Of a DNA stretch of 43,531 nucleotides, positions 7,739 through 14,152 are shown in pieces; the first letter of the stretch is position 1; each line of letters begins with the position of its first letter. The notes under the pieces are model-generated. The model searched no databases. It was not told where the DNA came from and worked only from the letters and a program-made list of their open reading frames with translations. This stretch comes from a virus. The position numbers and the translations under genes are program-made. The stretch lies in IMG/VR virus record IMGVR_UViG_3300033143_001731, positions 1 to 43,531 of that record; one strand, 5' to 3'.

Positions 7739-8210
7739 ATCAAAATTCAAAACAATGCGTCACATCGAAACCGTCAGGAATTATCTGAACACAGTCATCC
7801 GACACTTGATGACACGTCAGACAAATCACGATCAGACAAAACTTGAATCACCAGAAGTCGAAATCTTCGAAAAGTTCACACCACTGTTGCGGGGCGTCAC
7901 ATATGGTTCAGATGAATACCGTGACATGATGAAGGAAATGAAACCCGCAATCGATCATCACAATGCACACAATCCGCATCATCCCGAACATTTTGCGTTC
8001 GGAATCAAAGACATGACACTGATCGATCTGATCGAAATGGTTTGCGACTGGAAGTCTGCATCACTGCGACATGATGACGGGGACGTCTTGAAGTCAATCG
8101 AAATCAATCAGGATCGGTTCGGATATACGCACGAATTAAAAGAAATTTTGAAAAACACCGCACGACTACTGAACGCAACAAGCACATTCCACAAAGCGGG
8201 TGAATCGTGA
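7731..8210 (+). CDS. DUF5662 family protein
   Basis: A 159-residue helical protein rich in His and Asp: HIETVRNYLN near the start, NHDQTKLESPEVE, IDHHNAHNPHHPEHF and DWKSASLRHDDGD. This matches DUF5662, a family common in phages with a histidine-rich HD-like arrangement that may bind metal. No activity is established to my knowledge. It has GGGGGCAC as ribosome site and overlaps both neighbours. Confidence 0.85.
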   Translation: MSESKFKTMRHIETVRNYLNTVIRHLMTRQTNHDQTKLESPEVEIFEKFTPLLRGVTYGSDEYRDMMKEMKPAIDHHNAHNPHHPEHFAFGIKDMTLIDLIEMVCDWKSASLRHDDGDVLKSIEINQDRFGYTHELKEILKNTARLLNATSTFHKAGES

Positions 8211-8353
8211 AGCAGAAACAAAAAGCACACAAATCCATTTCATATCTTTTTTTGTATATGAAAATTAAATATGATTTTATTTCTGCATACTGGACAGACC
8301 TGTTCATCAACGGCACGGGTGAAAAAGAATGCAGGGGGGTCATTAAATTATGA
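8207..8353 (+). CDS. Hypothetical small protein (GTG start)
   Basis: A 48-residue frame (MKQKQKAHKSISYLFLYMKIK...) that joins its neighbours exactly: GTGA overlap with the stop of the DUF5662 gene and ATGA overlap with the DUF5675 gene. AAGCGGGTG lies before the GTG. Basic N-terminus and a short hydrophobic stretch. No family recognised; the exact overlaps are the main support. Confidence 0.5.
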   Translation: MKQKQKAHKSISYLFLYMKIKYDFISAYWTDLFINGTGEKECRGVIKL

Positions 8354-8781
8354 AGCACATGAAACACGCAGTCATTATCAGGAAACCCAGTCAGGACTAT
8401 GGAACAGAAGGTGTGTTCGTCTGCGAATTGTTCAAGTGTTATTCCCTTGAACTTCCCGATCGCAACAACAGATCGAACATGTCGTGCATTCCTGCGGGGA
8501 CATATATTGTCAAGATCAGAAAGTCCCCCAGATACGGCGAAGTGTTTCACGTCAAGGAAGTGAAAAAACGCACGTTCATTCTCATGCATTCGGGGAACTA
8601 TGCGGGCGACATTGAAAAGGGATTGAAGACACACGTCAAGGGATGCATTGAATTCGGAAGATACCGTGGAATGTTGCACAATCAAAAAGCGGTTCTGTGT
8701 AGCAAACCGACGGTGCGTGCGTTGATGTCATACATGGAAAAAAACGACTTTAAATTAACTATTCACGACGGGGGGAAGTAA
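8350..8781 (+). CDS. DUF5675 family protein, candidate lysis enzyme
   Basis: A 143-residue protein with CIPAGTYIVKIRKSPRYG (46-63), FILMHSGNYAGD (77-87) and VKGCIEFG (96-103), the core of DUF5675. The His80...Gly-Cys99 arrangement is reminiscent of the H...GC active site of L,D-transpeptidase folds, but this link is my inference. It lies directly before a multi-span holin-like gene and no other endolysin candidate is visible, so a peptidoglycan role is possible. Starts by ATGA overlap. Confidence 0.75.
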   Translation: MKHMKHAVIIRKPSQDYGTEGVFVCELFKCYSLELPDRNNRSNMSCIPAGTYIVKIRKSPRYGEVFHVKEVKKRTFILMHSGNYAGDIEKGLKTHVKGCIEFGRYRGMLHNQKAVLCSKPTVRALMSYMEKNDFKLTIHDGGK

Positions 8782-8782
8782 A

Positions 8783-9397
8783 ATGATTGAATCAATCATC
8801 GGAAGTCTGGTCGGGATCGGCGGGGGGTTAGTGACTGCGGTTGCAGGGCACTTCACGCAGAAAATGAAAAACAAACACGACGTCGCAATGGGTGATCTGG
8901 AATTGCAGAAGATGGACAAGGATCATCTGCACATGGTTGCGGAAGCAGACGCAACCTTGAAGATCACGGAATCCATCAACGACGGGAAACTGGATGTTCT
9001 TGATGCGGAAATTGCAAAATCGTCAATCGAAAATCAGGGAAAAGATTCACTGTCAGAAGAAGTTCTGTCGAAGCTGTTGACATCGACGTCCCGTTTCGCA
9101 AGATGTGCGGGCGTTGTCCTGTCTGTTCTTCTGGGGTTTTCTGATTTCCTGAAAAAACTGATCCGACCATGTCTGACAATTTATTTCGTCGGCGTCACGA
9201 CATGGATCACGGTTCTGTCATGGGATATCATGCAAGCACATCAGACAACGATCACAGATGATCAAGCAGTGCAGTTGTTCAATCGTGTGATCGACATTTC
9301 AATTCATCTGACCGTCACATGTGTGACGTGGTGGTTCGCTGATCGGCGCATGGCGAAACATCTGATGCGGATGAACGACGGCAACATCAAAAAATAA
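8783..9397 (+). CDS. Holin-like multi-span membrane protein
   Basis: A 204-residue protein with an N-terminal Gly-rich hydrophobic segment (4-22), a charged helical middle, then hydrophobic segments at about 108-120, 129-149 and 169-186 and a basic tail (ADRRMAKHLMR). This resembles the 3-TM holins of gene-transfer-agent and phage type that perforate the inner membrane at lysis. It begins 1 nt after the DUF5675 gene and is the last gene before a long hairpin, so it ends a transcription unit. Function inferred. Confidence 0.65.
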   Translation: MIESIIGSLVGIGGGLVTAVAGHFTQKMKNKHDVAMGDLELQKMDKDHLHMVAEADATLKITESINDGKLDVLDAEIAKSSIENQGKDSLSEEVLSKLLTSTSRFARCAGVVLSVLLGFSDFLKKLIRPCLTIYFVGVTTWITVLSWDIMQAHQTTITDDQAVQLFNRVIDISIHLTVTCVTWWFADRRMAKHLMRMNDGNIKK

Positions 9398-9405
9398 AAC
9401 GGTCT

Positions 9406-9438
9406 GGTTGTGACTGAAAACGGTTTTCGGTCACAACC
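9406..9438 (+). terminator. Long hairpin after holin-like gene
   Basis: A near-perfect inverted repeat: 16-nt arms (9406-9421 and 9423-9438) differing by one G-U pair, with the effective loop at AACGGTT. It starts 9 nt after the stop of the holin-like gene. There is no downstream T-run, so it may be an RNA-stability or attenuator hairpin rather than a classic intrinsic terminator. Confidence 0.55.
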
Positions 9439-9503
9439 GTCCCATTTCAACCCATTTCGTCCCTGTAAAATATCCTATAAAAACAACGCCTTGATTCATC
9501 CCT

Positions 9504-9534
9504 GAAAAAAAGATGCATTTTTCTGCATTATTTT
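9504..9534 (+). terminator. Weak A/T-flanked hairpin, possible terminator
   Basis: A run of seven A, then ATGCA pairing with TGCAT across a TTTTTC loop, then TATTTT. It would form a short hairpin with A- and T-tracts on the two sides, typical of a weak bidirectional terminator. It lies just upstream of the 9546 promoter and would insulate it. Confidence 0.35.
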
Positions 9535-9545
9535 CCCGAATTCCC

Positions 9546-9573
9546 TTGACATCCTTGTCGTGTGTTATATAAT
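9546..9573 (+). promoter_or_regulatory. Sigma70-type promoter
   Basis: Consensus TTGACA (9546-9551), 16-nt spacer, consensus TATAAT (9568-9573), about 45 nt before the ATG at 9619. It is the best promoter match I found and follows two hairpins, so it probably starts a new transcript for the 9.6-11 kb accessory genes. The spacer end TGTGTGTTAT is shared with the promoter at 11046. Confidence 0.75.
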
Positions 9574-9618
9574 AACACCATGAAACAAACACACAACCCC
9601 AAACAAGGAGAGCACACA

Positions 9619-9951
9619 ATGAAAAAATCAAGCAAAAAATACGACATCAAATGTGATGACTGCAAATGTGTAATCGGTGAAACGGATGACATGACTGCAA
9701 GTCTTGCGGGCGGTCTGTGCGACGAATGCAAGCGGAAGAAGGACACCCGCACCAGTGGTGATGATCTTCTGAATTCGGAACTGACAAAATCATTAAAAGG
9801 GTTAGAGCTTACAATAAAAAGTTTGCAGGAAGCATTAAAGATTTGCAGTAGTGTTGAGGGAATTATAATTCTTGATCTGATTCGGAAATCAAGAGAATTT
9901 GAAATCGCAACAAACGGTCTTCTGTATGCACACAAAAATGATAATGCATAA
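9619..9951 (+). CDS. Zinc-knuckle hypothetical protein
   Basis: A 110-residue protein with CDDCKC and CDECKR spaced about 30 residues apart near the N-terminus (zinc ribbon), followed by a long amphipathic helix region (TKSLKGLELTIKSLQEAL). The ATG at 9619 has a strong AAGGAGAG ribosome site; an ATG at 9580 would add 13 residues. Unusually for this window, the ribosome site and the second half contain GAG triplets, hinting that this part came from elsewhere. First gene after the promoter. Confidence 0.7.
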   Translation: MKKSSKKYDIKCDDCKCVIGETDDMTASLAGGLCDECKRKKDTRTSGDDLLNSELTKSLKGLELTIKSLQEALKICSSVEGIIILDLIRKSREFEIATNGLLYAHKNDNA

Positions 9952-9980
9952 AACTGTCAGGATCAACAGGAAGGGATATC

Positions 9981-10391
9981 ATGAAAATAAAAATCGAATG
10001 TGAAAAGGCATTCAAGAAATCACAACGGGCGCACGATGAATTGAAGCAGTATGCGAAGGAAGCAAAACGGATCATTCTGTGGTTGTCGAAACAGTTTGAT
10101 TTTGATGCGCCCGCAGTTTTGAACATGCGTCCACTATACAATCACGACGGCGTTGATGGATACGGGGGACGGGCGTTTCGAAGCAATACCATCGCATTAA
10201 ATCTGCCGAAGATTAGACAGAATCGGGAACGGAGTGGTGATGACAACTGGACAGGCGGACTGATCTTTCATGAATGTTGTCACATTGCAGAATTTAATAT
10301 GTTCGGGAAGGCGGGTCACGGGAAACCGTTCAGGATGCTGAACGAATCAATTGCACATTATAATTCAGAGTATATAAAACTTGACTGTTAA
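9981..10391 (+). CDS. SprT-like zinc metallopeptidase
   Basis: A 136-residue protein with HECCH at residues 97-101 (the HExxH zinc-protease motif) and a later His in GHGKPF (113), the layout of SprT/WSS1-like peptidases, which cut proteins crosslinked to or bound on DNA. The motif is intact (two His ligands, catalytic Glu, third His). The helical N-terminus is charged. A phage version could remove host DNA-binding proteins, but that is inference. Ribosome site GGAAGGG. Confidence 0.7.
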   Translation: MKIKIECEKAFKKSQRAHDELKQYAKEAKRIILWLSKQFDFDAPAVLNMRPLYNHDGVDGYGGRAFRSNTIALNLPKIRQNRERSGDDNWTGGLIFHECCHIAEFNMFGKAGHGKPFRMLNESIAHYNSEYIKLDC

Positions 10392-10401
10392 AGGGGGCAC
10401 A

Positions 10402-10680
10402 ATGAACAAGCACTGGAAGCAATTCATATCAGTCACAAGGGCGTTTATGTTGTCAGATCCGCCACCGACAAGATCACTGACACGGGAAGATGTTAAAAGA
10501 TGGTTTGCGATGGAATTCCCTGAAATAAAATATGAACTTGTCGAAGATTTCACAAACCATGTTTTGAACATATACATCACGCCGTTTGAAAATCATCAGG
10601 CGGTCTATGATTTTTTTATCAATCGCATTCCTGCTATTTTCGGATTGCAAATAATCAAGGGGGTCGAAAATGAAAATTGA
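10402..10680 (+). CDS. Hypothetical protein
   Basis: A 92-residue protein with a mixed alpha/beta pattern (YELVEDFTNHVLNIYI). It has an exact AAGGGGGCAC ribosome site 1 nt before the ATG. No motif recognised. It overlaps the next gene by 11 nt. Confidence 0.65.
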   Translation: MNKHWKQFISVTRAFMLSDPPPTRSLTREDVKRWFAMEFPEIKYELVEDFTNHVLNIYITPFENHQAVYDFFINRIPAIFGLQIIKGVENEN

Positions 10681-11038
10681 AAAAGAACCGACAATCACGA
10701 TCAACGGGTTCACTCTTAACGAAGCGCAAGCAATGACAGTTCGTGTTGCGATTGAACACTTTGCAGTTGATTTGGAATCTGATGGTCTGGGTGATGATGA
10801 CGTGGGAAAAAGAATCACCGACGGATATTTGAAATCGATTGAATCAATTCGTGAAATTATTTTCCTGCGTTTGATCAGTAAAAAAATGATCGGATGTGTG
10901 GGTGCAAAGATTGAAATGTGCCTTGCGTGCGGATGGGACGGTGTTGATCTGGTGACGTGGGCTGATCCTGACCATGAAAACGACGGGGGAATCTGCCGTC
11001 ATGACCGGATGAATACATGTCAGAATAAAAAGAAATAA
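10670..11038 (+). CDS. Conserved phage protein with C-terminal Cys cluster
   Basis: A 122-residue protein. The first two-thirds (FTLNEAQAMTVRVAIEHFA, then SDGLGDDDVGK..TDGYLKSI) follow a pattern I have seen in small phage proteins of unknown function. The last third has CVGAKIEMCLACGW...C...C, a likely metal site. Its stop codon lies inside the left arm of the following terminator hairpin, so it ends a transcription unit. Confidence 0.65.
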   Translation: MKIEKEPTITINGFTLNEAQAMTVRVAIEHFAVDLESDGLGDDDVGKRITDGYLKSIESIREIIFLRLISKKMIGCVGAKIEMCLACGWDGVDLVTWADPDHENDGGICRHDRMNTCQNKKK

Positions 11039-11061
11039 AAAAGACTTGCAATTGTCTTTTT
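11038..11061 (+). terminator. Intrinsic terminator
   Basis: AAAAAGAC (11038-11045) pairs with GTCTTTTT (11054-11061) across an 8-nt loop TTGCAATT, ending in a T-run. It begins at the stop codon of the upstream gene. The loop also supplies the -35 box of the next promoter, so termination and initiation are superimposed. Confidence 0.65.
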
Positions 11062-11073
11062 GTGTGTTATTAT
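11046..11073 (+). promoter_or_regulatory. Sigma70-type promoter overlapping a terminator
   Basis: TTGCAA (11046-11051), 16-nt spacer, TATTAT (11068-11073), about 28 nt before the ATG at 11102. The spacer ends in TGTGTGTTAT, as in the promoter at 9546, suggesting a shared extended element for the accessory operons. Confidence 0.65.
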
Positions 11074-11101
11074 ACAACAATTAAAAAACACGGGGTGAAC
11101 A

Positions 11102-11299
11102 ATGGAATGGACAGGACTTGAATTCATGAACGATATTGTCAAGCAATATGCGGGTGTTCCGCAGACAGAAAAACGACGGGAAGTCCTTGAACCAGATGTT
11201 TTCTGCGCAAAGTGCGGTGATTTTCTGGGAATGACCTGTGATCCTTTTATCACTGACTGCAAAAAGTGTTTCCCAGACACGGAAGGGGGCACGGCGTGA
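11102..11299 (+). CDS. Zinc-knuckle small protein
   Basis: A 65-residue protein with CAKCGDFL and CDP...CKKCFP, four to five Cys in zinc-ribbon spacing at the C-terminal half. First gene after the 11046 promoter, with CGGGGTG as ribosome site. Function unknown; it may bind host proteins or nucleic acid. Confidence 0.65.
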   Translation: MEWTGLEFMNDIVKQYAGVPQTEKRREVLEPDVFCAKCGDFLGMTCDPFITDCKKCFPDTEGGTA

Positions 11300-11493
11300 A
11301 GGAAAAGATATTCACGTGGATACTTTGTTTAATCGCTTTCGTAATTGTTGTGATGATTATTGGCGGAATAAATATCGCCATTAAAGAAGAAAAAGAATTG
11401 AAAATAAATTGTTCCCCGACCGATTTCTATGTGGTTGGTAACAAAGGTCATGTGACAAGGGTGTATGATTGCGGGAAGAAGGTGACAGAATGA
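11296..11493 (+). CDS. Single-span membrane protein (GTG start)
   Basis: A 65-residue protein with one hydrophobic segment (about residues 4-27) and a hydrophilic C-terminal domain with two Cys (NCSP, DCGK) that may lie in the periplasm and form a disulfide. GTG at 11296 is preceded by AAGGGGGCAC and overlaps the previous stop (GTGA). No family recognised. Confidence 0.65.
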   Translation: MKEKIFTWILCLIAFVIVVMIIGGINIAIKEEKELKINCSPTDFYVVGNKGHVTRVYDCGKKVTE

Positions 11494-11672
11494 AACTGAC
11501 GAACATTCGATTTGTGGAACGATATGTCAACCCCGAAACAAACACGGAAGTCAATGTCTACAAAGCAATGGAAGTCGAACACGGCGTCACTGTGCGATTC
11601 TGGTTGCAGGGATCAAAACGGAACATCATCAGTGACGCAGATTTTTTCAATAACTGGAAGGAAGCAGAATGA
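11490..11672 (+). CDS. Hypothetical small protein
   Basis: A 60-residue protein, probably all beta (IRFVERYVNPET...VYKAMEVEHGVTVRFWLQ). ATGA overlaps on both sides; AAGAAGGTG precedes the start. No family recognised. Confidence 0.65.
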   Translation: MKLTNIRFVERYVNPETNTEVNVYKAMEVEHGVTVRFWLQGSKRNIISDADFFNNWKEAE

Positions 11673-12019
11673 AAAAACACTTTTTTGAATCAGTTTATTT
11701 TTTTAAAATGGCGGGACAGTTTCTAAAAAGTAAAAAAAAGAAACGCATCAGGAAACGTGCGCCCGTGGTCAAGGTTCATCCGGCTGGAACGGTCGGGTTC
11801 GTTGGATGTTGTCAGGACTGCGGATTCAATATCGTTTTTCAGACAGAAGAAAATCCGACCAGAAATGATGTAAGGACGGCAGTGCGCAAGCACGTCGCAG
11901 AAACAGGGCACACGGTGAAAATCAGGTCAACAAAGAACACGACATATTGTCCCGCAGGATCACCAGAACCAGAAACAGGAAGGGCGCACAATGAAGAAAC
12001 AGACAATCCCGCAGGATAA
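11669..12019 (+). CDS. Zinc-finger-like hypothetical protein
   Basis: A 116-residue protein with a very basic N-terminal part (KSKKKKRIRKR) and a CCQDC...KHVAETGH motif (about 47-81), that is Cys pair plus two His in zinc-finger order. The C-terminus is hydrophilic and disordered. A nucleic-acid-binding role is plausible from the charge. It overlaps the next gene by 29 nt. Confidence 0.65.
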   Translation: MKKHFFESVYFFKMAGQFLKSKKKKRIRKRAPVVKVHPAGTVGFVGCCQDCGFNIVFQTEENPTRNDVRTAVRKHVAETGHTVKIRSTKNTTYCPAGSPEPETGRAHNEETDNPAG

Positions 12020-12185
12020 AAAAACGCACATCACGACCAGACTTGAAAACACACTGATCAAAGACATTGAAAAACAAGCATCGCACGAAGGTGTCGGGGA
12101 CAGGACGACCATGATTGTGATGTTATTGAAACGGGCACTGACTGCGGAAAAGCGGAAAAAAAATCACTGGTCACAGGGGGGTTGA
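11991..12185 (+). CDS. Ribbon-helix-helix-like small protein
   Basis: A 64-residue basic protein. THITTRLENTLIKDIEKQA followed by a glycine turn and TTMIVMLLKRALTAEK resembles the beta-alpha-alpha fold of Arc/CopG-type DNA-binding proteins. Such small proteins commonly repress their own operon or regulate phage transcription. Ribosome site GAAGGGCGCAC. No operator could be identified. Confidence 0.55.
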   Translation: MKKQTIPQDKKTHITTRLENTLIKDIEKQASHEGVGDRTTMIVMLLKRALTAEKRKKNHWSQGG

Positions 12186-12187
12186 TT

Positions 12188-12457
12188 ATGTCTGCTTATA
12201 TTCCGCCGATGTCGGAAATTCCAGTGCATCCCGACGATCTGGATTTGTCAAATGTCCAGTCAATGCAAAACATGTTCAGACAATGCAAGTCATTCAATGC
12301 ACCGATTGATCTTGATCTGTCGAAGTGCGAACAGTTTGACGTCAAGGAAGTGATTGAATTTCTGTCAACAGATACAATCAAAAGACTGGGTCTTCTGGTG
12401 AAGACAATTCCCGAACAGGTGCGGGAAATACCGAAGGGAACACGGGTGAAATTATGA
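12188..12457 (+). CDS. Mini BspA/DUF285-repeat protein
   Basis: An 89-residue protein carrying one clear DUF285 (BspA-type leucine-rich) repeat: LDLSNVQSMQNMFRQCKSFN and the following LDLS. The large cassette at 17.2-20.5 kb uses the same repeat. The C-terminus (IPEQVREIPKGTRV) is unlike it. It may be a remnant or a stand-alone adaptor. ATG at 12188 follows CAGGGGGG; TTG at 12182 is an alternative. Confidence 0.6.
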   Translation: MSAYIPPMSEIPVHPDDLDLSNVQSMQNMFRQCKSFNAPIDLDLSKCEQFDVKEVIEFLSTDTIKRLGLLVKTIPEQVREIPKGTRVKL

Positions 12458-12813
12458 AAATTTATGTGTTGTTGCAATGTTTTTATGACGGCGACGACAA
12501 TTTCATCGACGATTCATTTTGCGGGGCGTCATGCGATGTCGAAGAACTTGTCAGTCGGGCACGGGAAATCGACCCGAATGCAGAAGTGTTTCTGCAAGAC
12601 CAGACCGTTCCGCACAACGGATCGACCAGAAAACGATTCAGGATCATTGAAACAGGGTTGATCATGAACGGCAGTCCCGCACGGGAAGTGGAAATGGTCA
12701 GGGGATATCGGAACGGCGCAAAATATTGTCAATGTCCAGAATGTTTTTCATTTGATATCTTCCCAGAAGATGAACTGTGTGATGCTTGCGGAATAAGATT
12801 TTCAAAAACATAA
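12454..12813 (+). CDS. Hypothetical protein with C-terminal zinc ribbon
   Basis: A 119-residue protein. Residues 1-85 look alpha/beta (MKIYVLLQCFYDGDDN start). The C-terminus has CQCPEC and CDACGI about 20 residues apart, a zinc ribbon. ATGA overlap with the preceding gene suggests coupling. Role unknown. Confidence 0.65.
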   Translation: MKIYVLLQCFYDGDDNFIDDSFCGASCDVEELVSRAREIDPNAEVFLQDQTVPHNGSTRKRFRIIETGLIMNGSPAREVEMVRGYRNGAKYCQCPECFSFDIFPEDELCDACGIRFSKT

Positions 12814-12836
12814 TCAATCACGGGGGCACGGCGACA

Positions 12837-13184
12837 ATGACAGACAAAGAAAAACATTTCATAGCGGTCAGGGATGACATGCACGGCGGAATCGTGGACA
12901 GGGACGCCCCGATCACAATCATGTGTTCGAAGTGCAAGACAGAACTATACACATCAAAACTTTCATTGAATGATCTTGAAGGAAAAACAATTCAACCCGA
13001 CGCATTTGATGCGATAGGGGATCAAACATGTTGTGAATCTGGGAAGTCGCCCCCGTCCTGTCACGTCTGCGGGTCGGTCTGGTTGGGCGTTGTTCATGGA
13101 TACGGCAAACTTGTAATTAGCACGACACAGGGTCTTTTCACATATGGTCATTTAAAAGACGGAAGGGGGCACGAAATAAAATGA
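12837..13184 (+). CDS. Zinc-ribbon hypothetical protein
   Basis: A 115-residue protein with CSKCKTEL (about 32-39) and CCE...CHVCGS (about 70-85), a split zinc ribbon. The start at 12837 is set by a GGGGGCAC-type ribosome site; a longer frame from 12786 lies inside the previous gene. The stop overlaps the deformylase start by 4 nt, so the two are co-translated. Confidence 0.65.
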   Translation: MTDKEKHFIAVRDDMHGGIVDRDAPITIMCSKCKTELYTSKLSLNDLEGKTIQPDAFDAIGDQTCCESGKSPPSCHVCGSVWLGVVHGYGKLVISTTQGLFTYGHLKDGRGHEIK

Positions 13185-13681
13185 CAGATAAAATCATAAC
13201 CGATCAAGATGCACTGCGGGTTGTATCAAAACCGACAACGATTCAGGAAGTCAAAAAACTTGATCTTCTGAACAGACTGCGGGAAGCAATGCGGGGATCA
13301 TGGACGCACGGGTGCGGACTGGTAGCAATCCAGATCGGGATTCCCCTGCGGTTCGGGTTCTATGTCTTTGAACAAAAAGAATACATTCTTTTCAATCCTG
13401 AAATCGTTTGCACGCAGGGATCATTCAAGGCGAAGCAGGAAGGATGTTTATCAATCCCGAACAACTATGTCCGAAAAAAAAGATGGTATAAAGTGAAGTA
13501 CACAATGGACGGTTATGGCATGACAAGACAGTATGTTGCGAAAAATTTCAAAGGGCGAATCGTTCAACATGAAGTCGATCACATGAACGGGATTCTGAAC
13601 ATCGACGAAGTTAATCAGGTCAAGATCGTTGGTATAAAAAATAAAAAGCTGAAACGATCACGGGGAAATTGCAAAGGATGA
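13181..13681 (+). CDS. def: Peptide deformylase
   Basis: A 166-residue enzyme removing the N-formyl group from nascent proteins. All three family motifs are present: GCGLVAIQIG (44-53, for GxGLAAxQ), EGCLS (87-91) and QHEVDH (129-134); metal ligands are Cys89, His130 and His134, with catalytic Glu131. It should be active. Phage deformylases are known from marine cyanophages and vibriophages and may supplement the host enzyme during massive virion synthesis. AAGGGGGCAC precedes the start. The C-terminus is short and basic. Confidence 0.92.
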   Translation: MTDKIITDQDALRVVSKPTTIQEVKKLDLLNRLREAMRGSWTHGCGLVAIQIGIPLRFGFYVFEQKEYILFNPEIVCTQGSFKAKQEGCLSIPNNYVRKKRWYKVKYTMDGYGMTRQYVAKNFKGRIVQHEVDHMNGILNIDEVNQVKIVGIKNKKLKRSRGNCKG

Positions 13682-13944
13682 CGGATCAGATCGAACTTAA
13701 TCCAGAACAGGAAAAAATTGCACTGCGGGGACTGCGGGGTGACTTCGAACAGTTCCTTGCACAGTTGAGTCCTGATCTTGATTTTGAAACCCTTCTGAAA
13801 CAGTCCGTCGTCGAAAATTATTCCAGTCAGTTGACGACGGCGTGGTTCAGAATATATTTGCGGGGGTTTAATTTTGCGGTTGAACTGGTATCCGATGACG
13901 ATCGTGAACGGATCATCAACGATCTGGTGAAGCGTGTGGAATGA
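13678..13944 (+). CDS. Hypothetical protein
   Basis: An 88-residue acidic helical protein (MTDQIELNPEQEKIALRG...). It overlaps the deformylase end by 4 nt (ATGA). A TTG at 13669 is an in-frame alternative. No family recognised. It ends the run of phage-like composition before the GAG-containing island. Confidence 0.65.
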   Translation: MTDQIELNPEQEKIALRGLRGDFEQFLAQLSPDLDFETLLKQSVVENYSSQLTTAWFRIYLRGFNFAVELVSDDDRERIINDLVKRVE

Positions 13945-13978
13945 CGCCGTATTATGTTTTTTAGGGAGGAGGAAAGTT

Positions 13979-14152
13979 ATGATTATAATTAAAAGTAAAT
14001 TTGGTTATAAAATGGATATCAGCAGACAAGATGCGCTGATATGGGCAAGGCGAAAAATGCATCAAATGACTATGGGAAGCAAGGAAAAACGACTTGTTCA
14101 GATAAATAAGTTTTTAACAGGGATACAGTTTGCCATTGAGGATTTAAAATGA
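13979..14152 (+). CDS. Hypothetical protein in atypical-composition island
   Basis: A 57-residue basic protein (MIIIKSKFGYKMDISRQ...) with a very strong AGGGAGGAGG ribosome site, unlike the AAGGGGG sites used elsewhere. Its DNA contains GAG triplets at normal frequency while flanking genes lack them. This suggests recent acquisition, with the next gene, which it overlaps by 4 nt. No family recognised. Confidence 0.65.
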   Translation: MIIIKSKFGYKMDISRQDALIWARRKMHQMTMGSKEKRLVQINKFLTGIQFAIEDLK

